Positions 24,873 to 32,137 of a stretch of DNA of 48,396 nt are shown here, in pieces; position 1 is the first letter of the stretch, and each line of letters starts with the position of its first letter. Position numbers and translations under genes: made by a program. The stretch covers positions 1 to 48,396 of the forward strand of contig CAKSSH010000007.1 of NCBI GenBank assembly GCA_934488695.1. The letters are read 5' to 3'. Origin of the DNA: an uncultured Oscillospiraceae bacterium. GTDB lineage: Bacteria; Bacillota; Clostridia; Oscillospirales; Ruminococcaceae. The notes below the pieces were generated by a model. The model was not told where the DNA came from. It worked only from the letters and a program-made list of their open reading frames with translations, and made no database searches.

Positions 24873-26549
24873 ATGGCTTATTTGAGCGATATCGAAATTG
24901 CGCAGCGCTGCAGCATGGAGCCGATCGGACAGATTGCGCAGCGGGCACATGTGGCCGAACAGTATGTGGAATCGTACGGCCGCTATAAAGCTAAAATTGA
25001 CCCGGCGCTGTTGCAAGAGACCGACCGTAAGGACGGCCGGTTGATTTTAGTTACGGCAATTACTCCGACGCCGGCCGGCGAGGGTAAAACGACAACCACC
25101 ATCGGATTGGCGGATGGGCTGCGTCGAATTGGCAAGGATGCCGTAGTGGCGCTGCGGGAGCCGTCTCTCGGCCCGGTATTCGGGATCAAGGGCGGCGCTG
25201 CAGGCGGAGGTTATGCACAGGTGGTGCCGATGGAGGACATCAATCTGCACTTCACCGGCGATTTTCATGCTATCGGTGCTGCCAACAATTTGCTGGCAGC
25301 CATGCTGGATAATCATATTCAGCAGGGCAATGCGCTTGGAATCGACCCGCGCAAAATTACCTGGAAGCGCTGCGTTGATATGAACGACCGGCAACTTCGC
25401 TTTCTTGTGGATGGGCTTGGCGGCAAGGCAAACGGAACCCCCCGAGAGGATGGCTTTGATATTACGGTTGCCAGCGAGGTCATGGCGGTGCTGTGCCTTT
25501 CTTCGTCCATTGAAGATTTGAAAAAACGCCTTTCCGACATTATTGTGGGCTATACATATGATGATATGCCGGTCACCTGCGGCCAGTTAAAGGCTGCCGG
25601 AGCGATGACTGCGCTGTTAAAGGACGCTCTCAAGCCGAATCTGGTGCAAACGCTGGAGGGAACACCCGCTTTTGTGCATGGCGGTCCCTTTGCAAATATC
25701 GCACATGGCTGCAACAGTATTATGGCAACCCGGATGGCAATGAAGATGGGGGACTATACCGTTACCGAGGCCGGGTTTGGCGCGGATTTGGGCGCCGAAA
25801 AGTTTTTGGATATTAAATGTCGCATGGCCGGTTTTCGGCCGGATGCAGTGGTCATTGTTGCAACGGTACGGGCGCTTAAAATGCACGGCGGGCTTCAAAA
25901 ACAGCAGCTGGCCGAAGAGGACATTGAGGCATTGCAGCAGGGCCTGCCGAATTTGCTTCGGCATGTTTCTAACATGAAAAACGTTTACGGTCTGCCTGTT
26001 GTGGTTGCGGTAAACCGTTTTCCGACCGATACCGACCGGGAAATCGACACCATCATCACACGGTGCAGAGCATTGGGTGTGCAAACGGTTTTGTCGACTG
26101 TCTGGGCAGATGGCGGAAAAGGCGGAGAAGCGCTGGCACGTGAGGTCGTTCGCTTGTGTGAGCAAGAAACCGGAGATTTTCACTATGCCTATGAGCTGGA
26201 TTTGCCGCTGGAAGAAAAAATTACCCAAGTGGTTCGGAAGGTTTACGGGGGAAGCGGAGTGCAGTTTCTGCCGGCAGCCCGCAAGCAGCTGGATCGTTTG
26301 ACGCAGCTCGGATTCGGCGGCCTGCCGGTCTGCATCGCTAAGACACAGTACAGCTTTTCGGATGACCCGGCTCTGCTTGGCGCGCCGGAGGGCTTTGTTG
26401 TAACGGTGAAAAATATCAAGGTATCGGCCGGCGCCGGCTTTGCAGTGGTGTTGACCGGCGATATTTTAACTATGCCGGGGCTGCCAAAGACGCCGTCTGC
26501 CGAACGTATCGATGTGGATGAAAACGGGAAAATCACCGGTCTGTTCTAA
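24873..26549 (+). CDS. fhs: formate-tetrahydrofolate ligase
   Basis: This 558-residue ATP-dependent enzyme makes 10-formyl-tetrahydrofolate from formate and THF. It feeds purine synthesis, formyl-Met-tRNA and, in acetogens, the Wood-Ljungdahl pathway. The P-loop is TPAGEGKTTTTIGL (about residues 66-79). PSLGPVFGIKGGAAGGGYAQ and VTEAGFGADLGAEKF, given here as GPVFGIKGGAAGGG and TEAGFGADLGAEKF, are the family signatures. Length matches the family (about 556). It is followed after 49 bp by guaB with no terminator, so the two are probably co-transcribed. Confidence 0.97.
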   Translation: MAYLSDIEIAQRCSMEPIGQIAQRAHVAEQYVESYGRYKAKIDPALLQETDRKDGRLILVTAITPTPAGEGKTTTTIGLADGLRRIGKDAVVALREPSLGPVFGIKGGAAGGGYAQVVPMEDINLHFTGDFHAIGAANNLLAAMLDNHIQQGNALGIDPRKITWKRCVDMNDRQLRFLVDGLGGKANGTPREDGFDITVASEVMAVLCLSSSIEDLKKRLSDIIVGYTYDDMPVTCGQLKAAGAMTALLKDALKPNLVQTLEGTPAFVHGGPFANIAHGCNSIMATRMAMKMGDYTVTEAGFGADLGAEKFLDIKCRMAGFRPDAVVIVATVRALKMHGGLQKQQLAEEDIEALQQGLPNLLRHVSNMKNVYGLPVVVAVNRFPTDTDREIDTIITRCRALGVQTVLSTVWADGGKGGEALAREVVRLCEQETGDFHYAYELDLPLEEKITQVVRKVYGGSGVQFLPAARKQLDRLTQLGFGGLPVCIAKTQYSFSDDPALLGAPEGFVVTVKNIKVSAGAGFAVVLTGDILTMPGLPKTPSAERIDVDENGKITGLF

Positions 26550-26598
26550 CGGATTTTCCGTGTTCTTGGCCGAATAAAACGAAAAAGGAGAAAACAAA

Positions 26599-28107
26599 AT
26601 GGCTTATTATTTCAGCGAAGTATCTCATACCTTCAATGAGTATCTGTTGGTACCGGGCTATTCTTCATCCGAGTGCGTTCCGGAAAAGGTGTCCTTAAAG
26701 ACACCGCTGGTAAAATTCAAAAAAGGGGAAAAACCGGCAATCTCGCTGAATATTCCGCTGACCTCGGCAATTATGCAATCGGTTTCGGGGGAGCGGTTGG
26801 CCATTGCCCTGGCACGAGAGGGCGGCGTTTCGTTTATCTATGGGTCACAGAGCGTTGAGGATGAAGCGGCTATGGTGGCACGCGCCAAGAATTATAAAGC
26901 TGGCTTTGTGGTCAGCGATTCCAATATCACGCCGGATGCGACACTCAAGGATATTTTGGCGCTGAAAGAAAAAAACGGACATTCGACGATTGCCGTTACC
27001 GAGGACGGGACATCCGGAGGCCGGTTGTTGGGCATTGTCACCAGCCGGGATTATCGGGTCAGCCGGATGACCGGTGATGAAAAGGTTTCGGAATTTATGA
27101 CGCCGCTGGAGCGTTTGATCGTCGCACCGGAGGGGACTACGCTGAAAGCGGCAAATGATATTATCTGGGATCATAAGCTCAACGCATTGCCGATTGTTGA
27201 TGCTTCCGGGTGTTTGAAATATTTTGTGTTCCGAAAGGACTACGACGCACACAAGGACAACCCCAACGAGCTTTTGGATGCGCAAAAGCGCTATATTGTC
27301 GGGGCAGGTATCAACACCCGTGATTATGAACAGCGGGTTCCGGCGTTGATTGAGGCCGGTGCGGATGTGTTGTGTATTGATTCGTCCGAGGGCTTTTCCG
27401 AGTGGCAGTCAAGGACGATTGCTTGGATTCGAGAGCGCTATGGCGATCAGGTCCGGGTCGGCGCGGGCAATGTTGTGGATCGAGAGGGCTTTCTGTTTTT
27501 GGCTAAAGCGGGGGCAGATTTTGTCAAGGTCGGAATCGGCGGCGGCTCTATTTGTATTACCCGTGAAACCAAGGGAATCGGACGGGGGCAGGCCACTGCG
27601 CTCATTGATGTTTGCAAGGCGCGAGACGCTTATTTTGAGGAAACCGGCGTTTACGTTCCGGTCTGTTCGGATGGCGGAATTGTCTACGACCACCATATGA
27701 CGCTGGCTCTGGCGATGGGTGCGGATTTTTTGATGCTGGGTCGTTATTTTGCCCGGTTTGACGAAAGCCCGACCAATAAAATTTCTATCAAAGGCACTTA
27801 TTATAAGGAGTACTGGGGCGAAGGCTCCAATCGCGCTCGCAATTGGCAGCGGTATGACCTCGGCGGCGATAAAAAGCTGTCGTTTGAAGAGGGTGTGGAT
27901 TCCTATGTGCCGTACGCCGGTACGTTAAAGGACAATGTGGGCCTTTCGCTTAAAAAGGTTAAGTCTACCATGTGCAACTGCGGTGCTTTGACGATTCGTC
28001 AATTGCAGCAGAAAGCAAAGCTGACGCTGGTTTCGGCCACCAGTATTATCGAGGGCGGTGCCCATGATGTAATTCAAAAGGACACCTCGGTTGAAAATAT
28101 TCAATAA
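26599..28107 (+). CDS. guaB: IMP dehydrogenase, Tritrichomonas-like type
   Basis: This 502-residue enzyme oxidises IMP to XMP, the first step to GMP. A TIM barrel is interrupted by two CBS domains (about residues 105-220). The catalytic Cys is residue 319 in GIGGGSICITRE, and the flap has Arg418-Tyr419 in RNWQRYD. This is not the usual bacterial GPGSICTTR form. The motifs GIGGGSICITRE, GIGRGQAT, SDGGIVYDHHMTLALAMGAD and KSTMCNCGALT, the length and the numbering (Cys319, Arg418) all match the well-studied IMPDH of the protozoan Tritrichomonas foetus as I remember it. Ordinary bacterial inhibitors' selectivity and mycophenolate response may differ accordingly. ATG 26599 follows AAAGGAG. Confidence 0.95.
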   Translation: MAYYFSEVSHTFNEYLLVPGYSSSECVPEKVSLKTPLVKFKKGEKPAISLNIPLTSAIMQSVSGERLAIALAREGGVSFIYGSQSVEDEAAMVARAKNYKAGFVVSDSNITPDATLKDILALKEKNGHSTIAVTEDGTSGGRLLGIVTSRDYRVSRMTGDEKVSEFMTPLERLIVAPEGTTLKAANDIIWDHKLNALPIVDASGCLKYFVFRKDYDAHKDNPNELLDAQKRYIVGAGINTRDYEQRVPALIEAGADVLCIDSSEGFSEWQSRTIAWIRERYGDQVRVGAGNVVDREGFLFLAKAGADFVKVGIGGGSICITRETKGIGRGQATALIDVCKARDAYFEETGVYVPVCSDGGIVYDHHMTLALAMGADFLMLGRYFARFDESPTNKISIKGTYYKEYWGEGSNRARNWQRYDLGGDKKLSFEEGVDSYVPYAGTLKDNVGLSLKKVKSTMCNCGALTIRQLQQKAKLTLVSATSIIEGGAHDVIQKDTSVENIQ

Positions 28108-28131
28108 GTTTTAAAAACCTGTTTGAAGTTA

Positions 28132-28168
28132 AAATCCCTGCTCATAATAAGAGCAGGGATTTTTTTGT
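28132..28168 (+). terminator. Rho-independent terminator after guaB
   Basis: AAATCCCTGCTC (28132-28143) pairs with GAGCAGGGATTT (28151-28162), followed by more T residues. It ends the fhs-guaB transcript about 35 bp before sigG. Confidence 0.92.
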
Positions 28169-28196
28169 TGTACATAAATAAGAAAGGAAGATTTAT

Positions 28197-28970
28197 GTGC
28201 AACGATATAACAAGGTCGAAATTTGCGGAATCAACACGGGGGAGCTGAAAGTGTTAAAGGAAAAAGAAAAAACGGCGCTTTTAAAACGCGCTCACGCCGG
28301 AGATCCGTCTGCCCGAGAGGCCCTTATTCACGGAAATTTGCGGCTGGTGTTGTCGGTGATTCAACGCTTTGCCAATCGCGGAGACCAGATGGACGACCTG
28401 TTTCAGGTCGGTGTTATCGGGTTGATGAAGGCGATCGATAACTTCAATTTGACGCTGGAGGTGAAGTTTTCCACCTATGCTGTACCGATGATTATCGGAG
28501 AAATTCGGCGGTATCTGCGGGATAATAACTCTATTCGTGTCAGTAGAAGCTTGCGGGACACAGCATATAAGGCAATGCAGGCAAAAGAAGCGCTGACCGG
28601 GGAATTGGGTCGGGAGCCGACGGTATGCGAAATTGCGCGGAGATTATCGATGAAAAAGGAGGATGTAGTCATCGCTTTGGAGGCCATCGTGGAGCCGATG
28701 TCCCTGTATGATCCGATTTATTCTGACGGCGGTGACACCATTTATGTTTTGGATCAGATTCGCGATCGAAGCGATGACAACACCTGGCTGGAGGAAATGT
28801 CCATCCGCGAAGCTATTGCCGCATTGGGCAATCGAGAAAAGCGCATATTGACCCTGCGCTTTTTGGAGGGAAAAACGCAGATGGAGGTTGCTTCTGAAAT
28901 TGGAATATCGCAGGCACAGGTCAGCCGGTTGGAAAAAGGCGCGCTCAATAAAATTAAAGGACAGCTGTAA
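28197..28970 (+). CDS. sigG: RNA polymerase sporulation sigma factor SigG
   Basis: This 257-residue late forespore sigma factor begins NKVEICGINTGELKVL, the hallmark N-terminus of SigG. Region 2 holds GNLRLVLSVIQRF, DDLFQVGVIGLMKAIDNF and KFSTYAVPMIIGEIRRYLRD; region 3 follows; region 4.2 has GKTQMEVASEIGISQAQVSR. The start is GTG 28197 with AAGGAAG upstream. In many Firmicutes sigG lies just after sigE (spoIIG); here it is separate, behind the guaB terminator, and faces the spoIIA operon. Only about 30 bp separate the terminator from the ribosome site, so its SigF/SigG promoter must overlap the terminator or lie upstream; I could not place it. Confidence 0.96.
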   Translation: MQRYNKVEICGINTGELKVLKEKEKTALLKRAHAGDPSAREALIHGNLRLVLSVIQRFANRGDQMDDLFQVGVIGLMKAIDNFNLTLEVKFSTYAVPMIIGEIRRYLRDNNSIRVSRSLRDTAYKAMQAKEALTGELGREPTVCEIARRLSMKKEDVVIALEAIVEPMSLYDPIYSDGGDTIYVLDQIRDRSDDNTWLEEMSIREAIAALGNREKRILTLRFLEGKTQMEVASEIGISQAQVSRLEKGALNKIKGQL

Positions 28971-29088
28971 GCAAAAAGTGAGCCTGATCGCAGAGAGCTG
29001 TTTCCCTCTCTGCCGGCACTTTAAAGGGCGCCCGAGCCTCATGTGATTTTATATATGCTGTTAAGCTATGTAATAAACAGCACACAGC

Positions 29089-29757
29089 TTAAAGCAACTG
29101 CTGGCGCATCATAAGCAGCAACTTTTTTTCACGACGGGAAACCTGCACCTGAGTCATTTGCAATTCTCGTGCGGTTTCGGTTTGGGTTTTGTTTTTAAAA
29201 TATCGCAGGATAATCAGTCTGCGGTCGCGCTCCTGCATTTTAGAGAGTATTTGTGACAAAGAAACCCGGCTGACGATTTGCTCTTCCTCAGAGGGCACAG
29301 CGATGTCCAGTTGGCTGTTTTCTCCTTCACCGTCTGCAGTGAGCGACAACGGCAGGCGAGAAGCAGCCAGTGCCTGTGCCGCTTCCGCCGGAGAAACCGA
29401 CAGCTCTGCTGCAATTTGAGAAATTGTCGGCTCACATCCGAGCGATAGAGACAGTCGTTCCCGCGCGCGGGTGGCTTTCATGGAAAGCTCTTTGAGGGAA
29501 CGACTTATTTTGACACTGCCTCCGTCCCGGAACAACCGCTTGATTTCGCCGAGGATGACCGGAACGGCATAGGTGGAAAAACATACGCCGCGTGTTCTGT
29601 CAAAAGCGTCGTAGGCCTTGACAAGACCCATACAGCCCGCCTGAAAAAGGTCGTCATATTCTACACCTCGCCCCCGAAAACGATTTGCACAGCTGTGTAC
29701 CAGCCCGATATTCTCCGTGATTGCACGGTCGCGTGATGGCGCCTGCGCAACGCTCAT
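29089..29757 (-). CDS. sigF: RNA polymerase sporulation sigma factor SigF
   Basis: This 222-residue early forespore sigma factor is the third gene of the spoIIA operon. Region 2 includes NIGLVHSCANRF, DDLFQAGCMGLVKAYDAFD and CFSTYAVPVILGEIKRLFRD; region 4 includes NKTQTETARELQMTQVQVSRREK. ATG 29757 overlaps the SpoIIAB stop as ATGA, the usual coupling; a TTG at 29778 in frame is less likely. SpoIIAB holds SigF inactive until SpoIIAA is dephosphorylated in the forespore. The product is slightly shorter than the B. subtilis protein. Confidence 0.95.
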   Translation of the reverse strand: MSVAQAPSRDRAITENIGLVHSCANRFRGRGVEYDDLFQAGCMGLVKAYDAFDRTRGVCFSTYAVPVILGEIKRLFRDGGSVKISRSLKELSMKATRARERLSLSLGCEPTISQIAAELSVSPAEAAQALAASRLPLSLTADGEGENSQLDIAVPSEEEQIVSRVSLSQILSKMQERDRRLIILRYFKNKTQTETARELQMTQVQVSRREKKLLLMMRQQLL

Positions 29758-30197
29758 CGCCCAATTTCCTTGCAGCACAGCGTTTTTTCCAGAACGACCC
29801 GGGTTCCGCGTCCGGGTTTAGAGGAAACGCGCAGCTTGTCGGTGAAGCTTTGCATCACTGAAAACCCAAGCCCGGAACGTTCCTCCTGCGGGCGGCTGGT
29901 ATACAGCGGCTGCATGGCCTTTTCAATATCCGCAATGCCGCAGCCTTTATCCTGCACCGTGATGACGACTCTTCGGTTTTGGAAAATGCGCGTATGTATC
30001 GTGATGGGGCCGATACAATCTCGGTATGCATGTACAATACAATTGGTGACGGCTTCCGAGACGGCCGTTTTTATATCGGCGATTTCCGAGACAGTAGGGT
30101 CCAGCGCGGCGATAAAGGCCGCTACCGTTACCCGCGCAAAGCTCTCGTTGCAGGAAAGACTTTGGAAAGTCAGCTTCATGTGATTTTCACTCTTCAA
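29754..30197 (-). CDS. spoIIAB: anti-sigma F factor SpoIIAB
   Basis: This 147-residue GHKL-fold kinase binds SigF and phosphorylates SpoIIAA. The N box is EAVTNCIVHAY (about residues 46-56), the G1 box DKGCGIADIEKA (about 83-94), and the G2 region ERSGLGFSVMQSF (about 106-118). The start is a TTG at 30197 directly after the spoIIAA stop TAA: GGAGG lies 8 nt upstream, and the resulting start MKSENHMKL lines up with the MKNEMHL start of B. subtilis SpoIIAB. An ATG at 30179 would remove six residues. Confidence 0.95.
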   Translation of the reverse strand: MKSENHMKLTFQSLSCNESFARVTVAAFIAALDPTVSEIADIKTAVSEAVTNCIVHAYRDCIGPITIHTRIFQNRRVVITVQDKGCGIADIEKAMQPLYTSRPQEERSGLGFSVMQSFTDKLRVSSKPGRGTRVVLEKTLCCKEIGR

Positions 30198-30563
30198 TTA
30201 TAGTTCCTCCTTTTTCGGGGCGGTCCGGCAGATGACGTTGTCGGATCCCTCATTGGACTTCGGAAAACTTACCAGCTCGTCAATTCCAGAAAGGCGCATG
30301 ACCCGCCGTAGATAGGCGGATGTATTGATGATGGACACCTTGCCGCCATAGGGCGCACAAATCCGATAACGACCCATGATAAGTCCGATGCCGGAGCTGT
30401 CCATGAAGCTAACATCTCGAAAATCAAAACAGAGTTCCCGGGGCTTTTGGCGCAGCAAAACCGTATCGACCTCCTCCCGGATCTCTTTGGCGTGATGATG
30501 GTCGATTTCGCCGGACAATACCGCCGTGAGCTTGTCCTCGTCGCTGATTAAGGAAACAGGCAT
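30198..30563 (-). CDS. spoIIAA: anti-sigma F factor antagonist SpoIIAA
   Basis: This 121-residue STAS-domain protein, when unphosphorylated, displaces SigF from SpoIIAB. The phosphorylation site is in FMDSSGIGLIMGR (Ser57 corresponds to Ser58 of the B. subtilis protein). ATG 30563 has an AAGGAGG site 7 nt upstream; an upstream TTG at 30584 in frame would place the ribosome site inside the coding region. It heads spoIIAA-spoIIAB-sigF. Promoters of this operon are normally SigH-dependent, but here a perfect terminator hairpin lies just upstream, with no obvious promoter between. Confidence 0.95.
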   Translation of the reverse strand: MPVSLISDEDKLTAVLSGEIDHHHAKEIREEVDTVLLRQKPRELCFDFRDVSFMDSSGIGLIMGRYRICAPYGGKVSIINTSAYLRRVMRLSGIDELVSFPKSNEGSDNVICRTAPKKEEL

Positions 30564-30588
30564 AGATAGACCTCCTTTTTGCAATAAA

Positions 30589-30626
30589 AAACACCGTTAT
30601 CCTTTTCATTAAGGATAACGGTGTTT
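30589..30626 (-). terminator. strong leftward terminator directly upstream of spoIIAA
   Basis: A perfect 16-bp stem (30589-30604 with 30611-30626) around a 6-nt loop is followed on the minus strand by TTTTTTATTG. It ends the valS-folC transcript, yet lies only about 13-26 bp before the spoIIAA ribosome site. Confidence 0.88.
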
Positions 30627-30747
30627 CTTTAAAAAGCATGTCGTTTTTTGAAAGATATTAAAAATGTTTTTGAAATGGACTTCCCGGTTTTCGGCAGCAC
30701 AGATTTTTAAAAAATTCAGGCGCCGAGCCTGCACCAAAAAGACCCCG

Positions 30748-30809
30748 GTATGCCGGCAGCCGCTACAGCGTACCGGCAGTCATAACAGTGTATTGGCAAT
30801 CATTACAGT
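30748..30809. repeat. three imperfect 20-22 bp tandem repeats between folC and spoIIAA
   Basis: Units at 30748-30769, 30770-30789 and 30790-30809 follow the pattern GTA(TG)YYGGCARYCRYWACAGY. The last two differ at only a few bases. They lie in a 220-bp non-coding stretch (30627-30849) that otherwise shows no gene. Confidence 0.5.
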
Positions 30810-30849
30810 GCGGCGGTGCCCCGGCACGGCTGAAATCGCGTTGTGCGGC

Positions 30850-32133
30850 TTAGAGCTGCTTGAGGCGGCGCAGAAAGGCGCGGCGCAGATCGCCGGCAAT
30901 ATACAGGGAGCCCCAGCAAAGCAGCAAATCATCGTTTTGCATTTGAGAAAGAGCAAGCTCAACGGCGGTATCAAAATCCGGCGCCGGCGTGCTGCTTTTG
31001 CAAAACGGGCGCAGGGCGTCTGCCATTTCTTCGGCAGACAGCGCGCGGGGATTTTGCGGCGTCACGGTGATGCAGGTGCGACACAGCGGACCGATTTTTT
31101 GGGCAGATGCGATGTAGTCCTTGTCACGCAGCATACCGCAAACAGCAACAATGCGGCCACTGTAGGAAGAGACGGTATCTGCCAGTGCGGCAACCTTGTC
31201 GGCATTATGTGCGCCGTCTATCATAATCAGGGGGCGGCGGGAAATCAGTTCTAAGCGTGCCGGACAATGTACTTTGTAAAGGCCTGCAGAACGTGCTTCC
31301 TGCGGCACTGAAAACCCGCAGTCCGAAAGAACGTCCATTGTGCATAGTGCCGTAACGGCATTTAAAATTTGGTGCCGCCCGGGCATACGAAGTCGGTATT
31401 GCACACCGCGGTAACAAAAGGTGCTACCGAAAAGGTCGGCGGAAAGCTCTTCAAGCGATGCGGTATCCGGCAAAATCGGAGAGCAGCCGCAGGTTAAGCA
31501 GCGCGCTGTAATCACCTGCATCGCCTCCGGCTTTTGGAACGGAAAGCTGACCACCCGACTGCCGGGTTTTATAATGCCGCATTTTTCAAAAGCGATTTTA
31601 TCAATCGTTTCACCGAGATATTCGGTGTGATCCAGCCCTATAGAGCATAAAACAGCGCAAAGCGGCGGTTTTATGATGTTGGTGGCATCAAAGCGGCCGC
31701 CCATGCCGACCTCTAAGCAGACAAAGTCGCATTGCTGCATGGAAAACCACAAAAAGCCGAGAACGGTGATAAGCTCAAACTCGGTGATAATAATGTCCTG
31801 TTCGGAGAGCTTTTGCAATGCCGGCTGCATTTTTTCAAGCAAGCAGCAAAATTCCTCCTGAGAGATTTTTTTGTCATTGACTCGAAAGCGTTCTCGAAAA
31901 TCCACAACAAAGGGGGAAGTGTACAGCCCGGTTTTATAGCCGGCGGCCGTTAGCATGGCAGCAGTGTACGCCGCCGTAGAGCCTTTGCCGCTGGTGCCGG
32001 CAAAATGAATAAAAGAAAGGGAATCCTGCGGATTACCCATAAGAGCAGCAAGCCGGGAAACTCGCTCAAGTCCCGGCTTGCTGCCAAATTTTGAAAGAGA
32101 ATGGACATAGTCCAACGCTTGCTTAAAAGTCAT
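30850..32133 (-). CDS. folC: bifunctional folylpolyglutamate/dihydrofolate synthase
   Basis: This 427-residue Mur-ligase-family enzyme adds glutamate to dihydropteroate and to folates. The P-loop FAGTSGKGST lies at residues 44-53, the folate/omega-loop region at TGLYTSPFVVDFRERF (about 68-83), the metal and ATP site at CLEVGMGGRFDATN (about 135-148), then GLDHTEYLG with the conserved His, and the C-terminal Rossmann domain with MIDGAHNADKVAAL. It follows valS by 4 bp and forms a valS-folC operon, a common Firmicute pairing. The C-terminal tail is short but complete. Confidence 0.95.
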   Translation of the reverse strand: MTFKQALDYVHSLSKFGSKPGLERVSRLAALMGNPQDSLSFIHFAGTSGKGSTAAYTAAMLTAAGYKTGLYTSPFVVDFRERFRVNDKKISQEEFCCLLEKMQPALQKLSEQDIIITEFELITVLGFLWFSMQQCDFVCLEVGMGGRFDATNIIKPPLCAVLCSIGLDHTEYLGETIDKIAFEKCGIIKPGSRVVSFPFQKPEAMQVITARCLTCGCSPILPDTASLEELSADLFGSTFCYRGVQYRLRMPGRHQILNAVTALCTMDVLSDCGFSVPQEARSAGLYKVHCPARLELISRRPLIMIDGAHNADKVAALADTVSSYSGRIVAVCGMLRDKDYIASAQKIGPLCRTCITVTPQNPRALSAEEMADALRPFCKSSTPAPDFDTAVELALSQMQNDDLLLCWGSLYIAGDLRRAFLRRLKQL

Positions 32134-32137
32134 CCAA

